Origin: Streptomyces longisporoflavus
Lineage (GTDB): Bacteria > Actinomycetota > Actinomycetes > Streptomycetales > Streptomycetaceae
Reading direction: 5' to 3'
Assembly (NCBI RefSeq): GCF_014649775.1
Contig: NZ_BMTR01000003.1
Location: forward strand, 496,001 to 560,000
DNA: 64,000 bases
Positions 18,049-25,911 of the stretch are shown in pieces. A program made the position numbers and the translations under genes. Each line of letters starts with the position of its first letter. Positions within the stretch are counted from its first letter, which is position 1. Under the pieces are notes generated by a model. The model ran no database searches and had not been told where the DNA came from. It saw only the letters and a program-made list of their open reading frames with translations.

Positions 18049-18987
18049 TCAGGATCCCGTCCTCATCAGAGGGCGGGATTCTTTCGTTCCCGGCGGGCCG
18101 TCAGCGTCCGGGGGTCTGAGCGCGCGAAGCTCGGCCGCCCGCATGCGGCTCTCCTCGTCGTCCGGGGTGTAGGCGACGATCCGGCATTCCGGCATGCCGT
18201 TGATGGACAGCGAGACCGACGTCATCCGCAGCTCACCGACCGCCTCGTGCCGGAAGGTCTTCACGCGCGGCCCCGGCGGGGCCACGTTTCCGCTCTCCCA
18301 CAGCTCGGCGAAGTGCGTGCTCGCCGCGGACAGGCGGCGTATGAAGTCCTCCCAGGCGGGCTCGCCCACGTGCCGTCCGTACGAACTGCGCAGCGTCGCC
18401 ACCATCACCGGCAGCTCCTCGTCGCGGAAGACCAGCGGGCAGACGGGGTCGGGCGCGATGAACAGCGTCCACAGCACGTTCGGCACCCCGAAGGCCTCCA
18501 GCTGGGGCACGAAGAAGAGATCGCGGTAGGCGGGGTTGGTGGCGAGGATGTCGTAGCGCGCGTTGTAGACCACCGCCGGACGCGGGTCGAGGGCGTCGAT
18601 GATGCCCTGGATCTCCGGGCCGACGGTCGCGGGGGACGTGGTCTTGCGGACCGGCTCGCAGGGAACCTCGGCCAGGTGGTACAGATGCTCGCGCTCGGCC
18701 CTGTCGAGGCGCAGCGTGCGTGCCACGGCGTCCAGGACCTGCGCGGAGGCGTTGATCGGGCGGCCCTGCTCCAGCCACGTGTACCAGGTCACGCCGACTC
18801 CGGAGAGCTGGGCGACCTCCTCGCGGCGCAGGCCGGGCGTGCGGCGGCGCAGGCCCGGCTCCATGCCCACGTCGGCGGGCGTCACCCTGGCTCTGCGGCT
18901 CCGCAGGAAAGCGGCGAGCTCCGGCCTCCGTCGCTGAGTCGTCGTCCCCATCCGCGTCGCGTCCCCCGTCACCGTCACATCCCCCAT
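18049..18987 (-). CDS. XRE family transcriptional regulator with MmyB-like ligand-binding domain
   Basis: A 312-residue protein (300 if ATG 18951 is used). An N-terminal helix-turn-helix spans about residues 22-95 (RRTPGLRREEVAQLSGVGVTWYTWLEQGR). The MmyB-like sensor domain follows (RPAVVYNARYDILATNPAYRDLF...). Such regulators typically repress or activate an adjacent divergent gene in response to a hydrophobic ligand, here the DHA2 exporter at 19082. The last codons coincide with the tRNA-Ala terminator hairpin (18054-18079), and the stop is 3 bp from the tRNA, so the C-terminus may be a junction product. Confidence 0.9.
   Translation of the reverse strand: MGDVTVTGDATRMGTTTQRRRPELAAFLRSRRARVTPADVGMEPGLRRRTPGLRREEVAQLSGVGVTWYTWLEQGRPINASAQVLDAVARTLRLDRAEREHLYHLAEVPCEPVRKTTSPATVGPEIQGIIDALDPRPAVVYNARYDILATNPAYRDLFFVPQLEAFGVPNVLWTLFIAPDPVCPLVFRDEELPVMVATLRSSYGRHVGEPAWEDFIRRLSAASTHFAELWESGNVAPPGPRVKTFRHEAVGELRMTSVSLSINGMPECRIVAYTPDDEESRMRAAELRALRPPDADGPPGTKESRPLMRTGS
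18054..18079. terminator. Terminator of tRNA-Ala copy 1
   Basis: Arms 18054-18064 and 18069-18079 form an 11-bp stem around ATCA, followed by TCTTTCG on the plus strand. It overlaps the 3' end of the convergent XRE gene. Confidence 0.75.
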
Positions 18988-19016
18988 CGTCGGTCCATGG
19001 CCCGGGGTTTGCCAGG

Positions 19017-19033
19017 TGCTGCCAGTACCAGCA
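19017..19033. promoter_or_regulatory. Candidate operator between XRE regulator and exporter
   Basis: TGCTG-N7-CAGCA is an inverted repeat in the 94-bp divergent intergenic region, the natural place for the XRE protein to bind. It is short and could be chance. Confidence 0.3.
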
Positions 19034-19081
19034 TCAGCGGGCTCTCGTTACCCGTACCAACTCGCCGCCACGCTCGGGCCC

Positions 19082-20590
19082 ATGACAACGACCACCCCGT
19101 CCACCGCCGCACCGGGTCCCGTCGGCCCGGGTCCCGGTTCAGGTCCCGCATTCAGTAAAACCCCCGGCACTGACAATCGCCCCGGCCGAGTGCTCGCGGT
19201 CGTCATCGCCGCCCAGTTCATGGCGCTGCTCGACGTCTTCATCGTCAATGTCGCCGCGCCCACCATCCGCGGTGAACTGGGCGCGTCGGGCGCCGGGTTG
19301 CAGCTGGTGATCGCCGGATACACCATCACGTACGCCGTGCTCCTGATCACCGGCGCGCGGCTCGGTGACCGGCTCGGTCACCGCCGTCTCTACCTCGTGG
19401 GCCTCACGGTCTTCACCGTCGCCTCGCTCGCCTGCGGACTCAGCCGGGGGACGGGCGAGTTGATCGCCTTCCGGCTGTTGCAGGGCGCGGGTTCGGCGCT
19501 TCTCATCCCGCAGGTCCTCAGCCTGATCCAGCGAAACTTCACCGGCGAGGCGCGGACCAGGGCGCTCGGCGCGTACGCGGCCGTGCTCGCCGTCGGGGCC
19601 GCCGCGGGGCAGGTGCTCGGCGGGATCCTGGTCAGCGCCGACCTGTTCGGCACGAGTTGGCGACCGGTGTTCCTGGTGAACGTGCCGGTGGGCGCGGTTC
19701 TGTTGATCACGGCGGGACGTGTGCTGCCGCGTGACGGGGGCGCCGCCGAGAAGCCGGGGGATCAGGGAGCCGGGCGGCGGGTGCGCGGGCTCGATCTGCC
19801 GGGGCTCGTGCTGCTCGGTGCCGCTGTCTCGCTGCTCACCGTGCCGCTGGTGCTCGGTCAGCAGGAGGGCTGGCCGCTGTGGTCCTGGCTCTCGCTCGGC
19901 TCGGCGGCGGTGCTCTTCACGCTCTTTTGCGCATACGAGTCCCGGCTCGCCCGCAGGGGCGGCGCGCCGCTGATCGCGCCGGGGGTGCTGCGCATCCCGG
20001 GCATGGGCCTCGCGGTCTTCAGGATCACCGCGGTGATGGCGGTCAACGCCGGCTTCCTGTTCGTGCTCACGCTGCACATCCAGGGCGGTCTCGGCTACAG
20101 CGCGCTGCGTGCCGGTCTGACGTTCGCGCCGACCGCCGTCGTCTTCGGCGCGGTCGGCCTGACCTGGCGGCGGTGGCCCGCGGTGGTGCAACGGGCGCTG
20201 ATCCCCGCCGGGTTCGCGCTCACCGCGGTGTCGGCGGTCGCGGTGGGTCTGCTCCTGCGGGACGGCGGGGAGGGCGGACCGTGGCTTTACGCGGCCTTCG
20301 CGGGCATCGGGGCGGGGCTCTCCCTGGGGTTCAGCCCGACGCTCACCCGGGCGCTCTCCACGGTGCGGCCCGAGGACGCCGCGGACGCCAGCGGCCTTCT
20401 CTCGACGGTCGCTCAGCTCGGCCAGTTGATCGGCGTGGCGTGTTTCGGGGCACTTTTCCTCAACCGGCTTGAGTCACAAGGGGCTGCGGAGGCGTATTCA
20501 TCCGCGGACGCGCTCTTGGTGTGCGCATACGCCCTGGCCGGGGCGGCCGTGCTGGGCGCCGTGTCCGGACTGGTACGACTGCGTCGCTGA
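19082..20590 (+). CDS. DHA2 family MFS drug exporter
   Basis: A 502-residue protein with about 14 membrane helices, typical of EmrB/QacA-type proton antiporters. Motifs include LDVFIVNVAAPTI in the first helix region, GARLGDRLGHRR (motif A) and GxxxGPxLGG-like GAAAGQVLGGIL. The first ~35 residues are a disordered Thr/Pro/Gly stretch. It is transcribed away from the MmyB-type regulator. Together they resemble a ligand-induced efflux cassette. The substrate is unknown. Confidence 0.93.
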   Translation: MTTTTPSTAAPGPVGPGPGSGPAFSKTPGTDNRPGRVLAVVIAAQFMALLDVFIVNVAAPTIRGELGASGAGLQLVIAGYTITYAVLLITGARLGDRLGHRRLYLVGLTVFTVASLACGLSRGTGELIAFRLLQGAGSALLIPQVLSLIQRNFTGEARTRALGAYAAVLAVGAAAGQVLGGILVSADLFGTSWRPVFLVNVPVGAVLLITAGRVLPRDGGAAEKPGDQGAGRRVRGLDLPGLVLLGAAVSLLTVPLVLGQQEGWPLWSWLSLGSAAVLFTLFCAYESRLARRGGAPLIAPGVLRIPGMGLAVFRITAVMAVNAGFLFVLTLHIQGGLGYSALRAGLTFAPTAVVFGAVGLTWRRWPAVVQRALIPAGFALTAVSAVAVGLLLRDGGEGGPWLYAAFAGIGAGLSLGFSPTLTRALSTVRPEDAADASGLLSTVAQLGQLIGVACFGALFLNRLESQGAAEAYSSADALLVCAYALAGAAVLGAVSGLVRLRR

Positions 20591-20676
20591 CCGGGTCGCT
20601 CGGGCCATGGCAGAATCGGACAGCCGGAAGGGGACCGCACCAGACCACCGATTGTGACCCGACGGGAGGGAGAGCG

Positions 20677-20871
20677 ATGCCTGCGAGCATCCTCGATGAG
20701 GCCGCCGGCCCCATCGCAGTGGCCGCGCCACGCCGCGCTGCCGCTCCCTCCGCGGTGATCACCCCCCTCCTCACCTGTCCGTCCTGCGGTTCGTCCCATG
20801 TCGCGCAAGTACTCGGCGACAACGGCGGTGTCTCGTACGTGTGCACGGCCTGCGGCCGCAGCTGGAGCTGA
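20677..20871 (+). CDS. Small zinc-ribbon protein
   Basis: A 64-residue protein from ATG 20677 with GGAGGGAGAG upstream. The C-terminal half has CPSCGSSHV...CTACGRSW, a CxxC...CxxC zinc ribbon. The N-terminal half is Ala-rich and probably flexible. It is followed after 3 nt by another Cys4 miniprotein, so the two are co-transcribed and may act together. The function is unknown. Confidence 0.8.
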   Translation: MPASILDEAAGPIAVAAPRRAAAPSAVITPLLTCPSCGSSHVAQVLGDNGGVSYVCTACGRSWS

Positions 20872-20874
20872 TCG

Positions 20875-21108
20875 ATGGGTGCACACAGGCGGAAGTGCGA
20901 CTGGTGTGGCAGTGGTACGCCGATCGTCCGCGACATGGAACCGGTCAACCAGGACTACCAGTACTGGTGCGAGGAGTGCGCGCGGGCGCTGATCATAAAG
21001 GGCGACCCCATCGAGACGTACCGCGAGCTCGAAGGGGAGCCGATCTATGGCCGGCTGCTCGACGAACACTGCACGCTCAAGCGCTTCTACTCCTTCGCCA
21101 CGGCCTGA
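20875..21108 (+). CDS. Small Cys4 zinc-binding protein
   Basis: A 77-residue protein from ATG 20875, 3 nt after the previous stop. CDWCG (residues 8-12) and CEECA (about 32-36) form a likely zinc site. The tail contains HCTLKRFYSFA. It overlaps the convergent GT87 gene by 22 nt (21087-21108). It is conserved-looking, with no known function. Confidence 0.8.
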   Translation: MGAHRRKCDWCGSGTPIVRDMEPVNQDYQYWCEECARALIIKGDPIETYRELEGEPIYGRLLDEHCTLKRFYSFATA

Positions 21109-22343
21109 TCCCGGGCCGGGCCCGTCGTCCGGCCTCGGGTCCGTCGTCCGACCTCGCCCAGCAGGAACGCGAAAGCGGTCCCTACGTAGAGAGCTGACAG
21201 CGTCATCTCGCCATAATTCTGGTCGAGTTCAAGCCGTCCCGCGCCATGCGGGACCCACCACAGGGCGTACGAACAGAAGACGAGCACCGCGGCTCCGGTG
21301 GCCGTCCACCGTGCCCGGCCGCCCCGGCGCACCGCCTCCGTCCACAGGAGCAGCCCCATCGGTACGCACCACACCCAGTGGTGCGACCACGACACCGGGC
21401 TGACCAGGAGCGCGGTCACCGCACAGGCGACCGCGGCCCGTGCGTGCTCGCCGCGCAGCGCCGCGCGCACCGCCGCCGTGAGCCCGAGGACGCCCGCCGC
21501 CGCGGCGGTCGCCACCCACAGGGCGCCGGGCTCGTCGGTGTGCAGGAGCCGCGCGAGGACCCCGCGCAGCGACTGGTTCGCGGTGTCCTCGGCGAGCCCC
21601 ACCCGGCCCGCCTCGAAGACCATCCGGGTCCAGAAGCGCCAGGAGTCGTACGGCAGGACGGCGGCTGCGACCAGCGTCACACCGGTGAACGCGGCGGCCG
21701 CCACGCACGCGCGGCGGACGGGCGCGCGCCAGGGCCCGCGCCGCGCGGCCTCGGCGGCGCCCGTGAGCAGCAGGAACACCGCGAAGAGCGCGGGCGTGAG
21801 CTTGACCGCCGCCGCGATGCCGATGCCGGCCCCCGCCCAGCGGTGACCGGGGCGCCGGGACAGATCCCACAGGACCAGGACGGCGAGCAGCAGATTGATC
21901 TGCCCGTACCGCAGGGTCGTCCACACCGGCTCCGCCCACACGGCGAGCGCGGACACCCACAAAGCGGCCTCCACGCGCGCGTGCCCGGTCCTGTCGACCG
22001 GCGCGACGAGGCGGAGGGCCAGGTGCGCGAACGCCACCAGGAGGAGCAGATTCCCGAGCGTGGCGAGCGTGCGCATGTCCGCCGTCTCCAGGAGCGTCAG
22101 CGGGGTGAACAGCAGGGCCGCGAACGGCGGGTAGGTGGTGGGCAGATGGGCCTCGGTGGTGCGCAGTGCGTAGAGATCGCCGCCCGCCCGGACGGTCTCG
22201 CCCTCGGCGCGGTAGACCATCAGGTCGATCATCGAGACGTCCGCGGCGCGCTGCGCCAGCCAGAAGGCCGTGAAGGAGAGCAGGCATGCCCCGGCGGCGA
22301 GGGGCACGCGATGGCGGGCGCCGACAAGCGCGATCACGGTCAC
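21087..22343 (-). CDS. GT87 family polyprenol-phosphate-mannose-type membrane glycosyltransferase
   Basis: A 418-residue protein with about 10 membrane helices. Matches to the GT87 (PimE-like) family include the early MIDLMVYRAEGETVRAGGDLY segment, LPTTYPPFAALLFTPL, and RYGQINLLLAVLVLWDL with the GIAAAVKLTPALF region. Such enzymes transfer mannose from a lipid carrier to an extracytoplasmic acceptor. The open frame extends into tRNA-Ala copy 2, so the true start is downstream. GTG 22343 fits, with TACTGT (22352-22357 on this strand) 8 nt before it. Confidence 0.85.
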   Translation of the reverse strand: MTVIALVGARHRVPLAAGACLLSFTAFWLAQRAADVSMIDLMVYRAEGETVRAGGDLYALRTTEAHLPTTYPPFAALLFTPLTLLETADMRTLATLGNLLLLVAFAHLALRLVAPVDRTGHARVEAALWVSALAVWAEPVWTTLRYGQINLLLAVLVLWDLSRRPGHRWAGAGIGIAAAVKLTPALFAVFLLLTGAAEAARRGPWRAPVRRACVAAAAFTGVTLVAAAVLPYDSWRFWTRMVFEAGRVGLAEDTANQSLRGVLARLLHTDEPGALWVATAAAAGVLGLTAAVRAALRGEHARAAVACAVTALLVSPVSWSHHWVWCVPMGLLLWTEAVRRGGRARWTATGAAVLVFCSYALWWVPHGAGRLELDQNYGEMTLSALYVGTAFAFLLGEVGRRTRGRTTGPARDQAVAKE

Positions 22344-22454
22344 GAAGGCTGACAGTACCGGCCGTATCCGTACAGACCGGAAACGATTTGGTGGAGCACG
22401 GGGAGGACCGTGTAATGTTGGCGGAGCCGCCGGGGAAACCGGGCGGACAAGCAA

Positions 22455-22527
22455 GGGGCTATAGCTCAGTTGGTAGAGCGCCTGCATGGCATGCAGGAGG
22501 TCAGGAGTTCAATTCTCCTTAGCTCCA
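22455..22527 (+). tRNA. tRNA-Ala (GGC), copy 2
   Basis: 73 nt, identical to the copy at 17973-18045, anticodon GGC in loop ATGGCAT. Flanking sequences of the two copies differ apart from a shared CA after the discriminator base. Confidence 0.97.
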
Positions 22528-22535
22528 CAGGAAAT

Positions 22536-22570
22536 GAGAGCGGGCCACCCGGATCGGGTGGCCCGCTCTC
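22536..22570. terminator. Terminator of tRNA-Ala copy 2
   Basis: A perfect 16-bp inverted repeat (22536-22551 and 22555-22570) with a GAT loop. It also lies downstream of the minus-strand NuoF-like gene and can act on both strands. Confidence 0.85.
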
Positions 22571-22609
22571 GTATGTCGTCGACTGCCTCCTGGCGGGTCG
22601 CCCGCCGGG

Positions 22610-24199
22610 TCACTGCCGTCCGCTGCCGAGCGCCCTGCGGCCACGGCCGGGCGGGAGCGCGAGCGGCAGCGCCGTGCGCGGCGCGGGCCGGTACGGGTCC
22701 TCCTCGATGCGCAGCGCGAGCGCGGGACAGCGGCGTACGGCACGTGCGGCACGCGCTTCGGAGTACCGCGGTACGGAGGCTTCCGCCACGGAGGGGAAGC
22801 CGTCGGGGCCCAGCTGGATCAGCTCGGGGACGATGTCCGCGCACAGCCCGTGGCCCTGGCAGAGCGTCCAGTCGACGGCCAGCTTGCGGCCGCTGGGGGC
22901 CTCGGCCTGCGGAGTGTCCTCCTGGAGCGGCAGGACACCCTCCATGGGGCGGCCGCAGCCGCCGCCCAGGACGTGGGCGGCGAGGTCGTCCGTGAACGCG
23001 GAGATCGTGGACTCGATGAACGCCGCCGTTCCGTCCGGGTGCTTGCAGGCGCCGCGCCGCTTCACGGCCCGTGTCACCTCGCGCAGCGCCTCCAGGGCGG
23101 TGGGGCCGCCGCCGTCCAGGACGTCCGCGAGGCCGCGGGCCGCCGCGGGAAGGCCCAGATAGCAGGGGCCGCACTGGCCCGCGCTCTCGGCGGCCAGCCA
23201 GTTCGCCACGTGCAACGACTCCCCGAGCGGGCAGGTCGCCGGGCCGATCGGCAGGATCGCGCCCGCGCCGAGCGCACCGCCGCAGGCCTCCAGGGACGCG
23301 CGTGAGACGACCGCGTCATGAGCGGTGACCGCGTCGAGCCACTTGCCGTGATAGCCGCCCGTCAGGACGCCCTGGGGGAGCGGCGGGGCGCCGGCCAGTT
23401 GCAGGACGTACCGCAGGGGCACTCCCGTGGGGACCTCGACCACCATGGGCCGGGCGACGGCTCCGGAAACGGTGAGCAGGACCGTGCCGGGCTCCTCGCG
23501 CAGGCCGGTGCGGCAGTAGCGGTCGGGGCCGATCCGGGCGGCGATCGCGAGCTGGGCGAAGGTCTCCGCGTTGGAAAGCAGGGTGGGCGCGCCGCCCACT
23601 CCGGAGTCGGAGGTGCGCACCTTGCGCCCCGGAGGCACCGGCGGGCCGCCGTCCGCCGAGCGCACCAGGGCCGAGGACTCTCCGGTCACCATGCGCACCG
23701 GGTTGCGCTGCACGCGCGCGCGGATGCTCGATCCGCGCCGATTGGTCAGGCCGCGTTCGGAGAGCGCCGCGAGCATCGAGGACTCGGTGGAGTCCCGGGT
23801 CACGCCCACGACCAGCGTGCGGGCGCCCAGGGCCTCGGCGGCAAGGAGGGCGCCGTCGAGGATGAGGTGCGGGGCGCGGTTGATCAGGACGGTGTCCTTG
23901 CGGCAGGCGGGTTCGTCCTCGCTGCCGTTGACGACGACCACGGGGCGCACGCCCCGGCGTATCGCCGCGTCGGCGACCGCGCGCAGCTTCTTGGCGAAGG
24001 GGAAGCCCGCGCCGCCCCTGCCGCGCAGCGAGATCGCCTCGGAGAGGGAGGCGAGGGCTTCGCCCGCCATGGGTTCGAGCGGTCCGTGCACCTTGAGGTG
24101 CATCGCCAGGTCGAGACGCTCGACCAGATCGAAGCCCGAGGTCAGGAGCGGAAGCCCGACGACGCGGACTTCGGGGACGTCGGGCAGCGACGCGTTCAC
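22610..24199 (-). CDS. NuoF-like flavoprotein fused to a C-terminal 3Fe-4S-type ferredoxin domain
   Basis: A 529-residue protein. Residues ~1-410 resemble NuoF/HoxF: the FMN loop RGRGGAGFPFAKKL (59-72) and NGSEDEPACRKD (91-102). The N3-type iron-sulfur region keeps C343, C346 and C385, but Ala340 replaces the first Cys of the usual ESCGxCxPC. A ferredoxin domain follows (440-500) with CQGHGLC (C447, C453) and C491-P, the pattern of 3Fe-4S ferredoxins. The GTG start overlaps the preceding membrane gene by 4 nt (GTGA). It probably carries electrons between a nucleotide, FMN, iron-sulfur centres and the membrane heme protein; direction and substrate are unknown. Confidence 0.85.
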   Translation of the reverse strand: MNASLPDVPEVRVVGLPLLTSGFDLVERLDLAMHLKVHGPLEPMAGEALASLSEAISLRGRGGAGFPFAKKLRAVADAAIRRGVRPVVVVNGSEDEPACRKDTVLINRAPHLILDGALLAAEALGARTLVVGVTRDSTESSMLAALSERGLTNRRGSSIRARVQRNPVRMVTGESSALVRSADGGPPVPPGRKVRTSDSGVGGAPTLLSNAETFAQLAIAARIGPDRYCRTGLREEPGTVLLTVSGAVARPMVVEVPTGVPLRYVLQLAGAPPLPQGVLTGGYHGKWLDAVTAHDAVVSRASLEACGGALGAGAILPIGPATCPLGESLHVANWLAAESAGQCGPCYLGLPAAARGLADVLDGGGPTALEALREVTRAVKRRGACKHPDGTAAFIESTISAFTDDLAAHVLGGGCGRPMEGVLPLQEDTPQAEAPSGRKLAVDWTLCQGHGLCADIVPELIQLGPDGFPSVAEASVPRYSEARAARAVRRCPALALRIEEDPYRPAPRTALPLALPPGRGRRALGSGRQ

Positions 24200-25497
24200 T
24201 TGGGGCCTCCGGTGGCGGCGTTCCAGGGCTCTCCCGAACTCGGCGCCTGGAAGGTGTGGGGCAGCGGTTCAGTGGCGGGGCCGCTGTCGTACGGGGCTTG
24301 GTGGGGAACTTCGTACGGAGGGTTGTGCGGGGGGTCGTACGGGGGGGCGTACGGGGGGTTGTGGGCCGCGTCGTACTGCGGGTCGTACGCGGCGTCGTGG
24401 GATCGGTAGGAGGTGGTCTCGGCGTCGTACGCGGTGGTGTGGGTGTCGTACGGGGTGGTGTCGTACGGGGTGGCGTTGTGCGAGGACGTGTCATACGCGG
24501 TGGTGTCGTACGGGATGTGGGGTGCCTCCGCCGGGGGAGGCGGGGACGGGGACGGCCAGCGGGGCGGCGGGTCGGTGCTCTGCACGACCTGCGTGGGCCG
24601 GTCCGTGGAGGCCAGGACGCGGTAGGCCGCGGCGATGCCGACCACCGGGGGGTCGGGCGCCGGGTCGGAGGCGCGGCCGGGAGAGGCGGCGGCCGTGCCG
24701 GGGAGCGGGGACTCGGCGGTGTCACGGCGGGCGGGCTCCCTGCCGCCCGCCCGGCCGTCCGGTTCGAGGAGCGCCAGAATCCGGGCGGCCACCTTCCGCT
24801 TCAGTGGCAGCGGGGCCGCGCGCAACGCGACCGCACCCGCGACGGCGACCAGGCACAGGCAGTACATGACGATCACCCACGGCTTGGGCGCGCGTCCCGC
24901 GTACAGACCGTGGACGAGCGCCGAACACCAGGCGGGGTAGGCGAGCATGTGCAGCGCCCGCCAGCGCGAGGCGACCTGGGCTGGCGAGGCGAAGGCGCTG
25001 CGCAGGGCCCCGGTGACGCCCGTGACCACCATCAGGAGCCCCGCGAGCGAGCCGAGGCCGATGAGGCCGTCGCTGCCCGAGAAGCCGAGCCCGAAGGGGA
25101 TGAGGGCGCCGACCGGCGACACGTGATCGAGCGCGAGTTTGACGGTGACGTGGAGCAGCAGGAACCCGATGGAGGCGACGGCGGTGGCCCGGTGCACGGC
25201 CTGGGCGAGCAGTCGCTGACGGGAGTGCAGGAAGAGGCGGTCCGTGGCGACCAGGCCCCAGACGACGGCGGCGGTCAGGGAGACCAGGGACAGGACGCCG
25301 GTGGTGAAGTCGAGGGCGGCGCGGAACGCGTCGCTGCCGAGTATCACGATCAGGGGTATCAGCAGCAGCGCGGCGGTGGTCAGGACGCCGCGCGTGGTTC
25401 TGCTCGGTTCGGGGAAGGCTGCGAACGTACGGCTTTGGCGGCTGGTGCGGGCGGAGCTGTCGGTGCGGCTCTTGCGATGAGGATTCAGAGGGTTCAT
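24196..25497 (-). CDS. Ferric-reductase-like bis-heme membrane protein with Tyr-rich C-terminal tail
   Basis: A 433-residue protein from ATG 25497 (GGAG 8 nt upstream). About six helices lie within residues 38-227. Two histidine pairs, H102/H116 and H183/H196, have the 13-14 residue spacing of bis-heme ferric reductases, NADPH oxidases and YedZ. No FAD/NADPH domain follows. Instead there is a disordered tail with many (A/P/T)YD(T/P/A) units at about residues 325-420. The tail's partner may be the co-translated NuoF-ferredoxin protein, which would supply the missing electron-input domain. Confidence 0.85.
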   Translation of the reverse strand: MNPLNPHRKSRTDSSARTSRQSRTFAAFPEPSRTTRGVLTTAALLLIPLIVILGSDAFRAALDFTTGVLSLVSLTAAVVWGLVATDRLFLHSRQRLLAQAVHRATAVASIGFLLLHVTVKLALDHVSPVGALIPFGLGFSGSDGLIGLGSLAGLLMVVTGVTGALRSAFASPAQVASRWRALHMLAYPAWCSALVHGLYAGRAPKPWVIVMYCLCLVAVAGAVALRAAPLPLKRKVAARILALLEPDGRAGGREPARRDTAESPLPGTAAASPGRASDPAPDPPVVGIAAAYRVLASTDRPTQVVQSTDPPPRWPSPSPPPPAEAPHIPYDTTAYDTSSHNATPYDTTPYDTHTTAYDAETTSYRSHDAAYDPQYDAAHNPPYAPPYDPPHNPPYEVPHQAPYDSGPATEPLPHTFQAPSSGEPWNAATGGPK

Positions 25498-25745
25498 GGG
25501 GGCGACTCCGAAATGGCTCGATCGCCGCATGCTAAGTGGCCTCATACCAGTGAGTACGAGGTTTGAGTTATTGCGTTGTTATCCAATCGCGACTCGATCT
25601 TGGTGTTGCCCCGATAGCGGGCGGTACGCGGAGTAACCCTTGGCCAAAGGTGGAGCTCCGGGCCTTTCGCGGCTCGGCGAGCGGCGCGGCACCGTGCGGT
25701 GGAACCTCGTCGCGGGCCGCCTGAGCGCTGCGGTACCCTGACGCC

Positions 25746-25784
25746 ATGCGTGCCGTACGCCTTCTGCTTAGCGGGCCGCGCTGA
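25746..25784 (+). CDS. Leader peptide upstream of leuS ([12 protein letters not shown])
   Basis: A 12-residue ORF from ATG 25746 to TGA 25784 with three consecutive leucine codons (CTT CTG CTT). CTT is rare in high-GC genomes, so it should be sensitive to leucyl-tRNA shortage. It lies 46 nt before a rho-independent terminator and 128 nt before leuS. No Shine-Dalgarno sequence is seen, and the promoter position suggests the mRNA begins at the ATG. Confidence 0.6.
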   Translation: MRAVRLLLSGPR

Positions 25785-25829
25785 TCAGTCCCGACCGCCG
25801 GAACATCGCGGTCGGCATCGGCGCGGCGT

Positions 25830-25853
25830 CCCCTCCTGTGTGAGGGGCTTTTT
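25830..25853 (+). terminator. Rho-independent terminator in the leuS leader
   Basis: CCCCTC (25830-25835) and GAGGGG (25842-25847) form a 6-bp stem with loop CTGTGT, followed by C and TTTTT (25849-25853). It is one of the few T-tracted terminators in the window and sits before leuS rather than after a gene. Confidence 0.85.
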
Positions 25854-25911
25854 CATTTGGCCGGGACGGTCATTTCCGCAGGCAGAGACGATCGATGGAG
25901 CTTTGAGGATC

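Larger units (their letters stand above)
25734..25853 (+). promoter_or_regulatory. Predicted leuS attenuator with leaderless promoter
   Basis: The -10 box TACCCT (25734-25739) lies 6 nt before a leucine-containing leader ORF (25746-25784). A stem CCGACCGC/GCGGTCGG (25791-25798, 25808-25815) follows, then a terminator (25830-25853). GCCGCGC (25775-25781), at the end of the leader ORF, is complementary to GCGCGGC (25821-25827) just before the terminator, which gives a possible alternative fold. This is the layout of ribosome-mediated attenuation by leucyl-tRNA supply. Confidence 0.65.

Noticed and set aside
17973..22527. Integrative element using tRNA-Ala as attachment site
   Set aside because: No integrase, excisionase or replication gene between the tRNAs, and both tRNAs are complete rather than one intact gene plus a short att repeat.
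25734..25911. T-box riboswitch upstream of leuS
   Set aside because: No specifier loop, T-box AGGGUGG-type antiterminator sequence or sufficient leader length; a leader-peptide attenuator explains the elements better.
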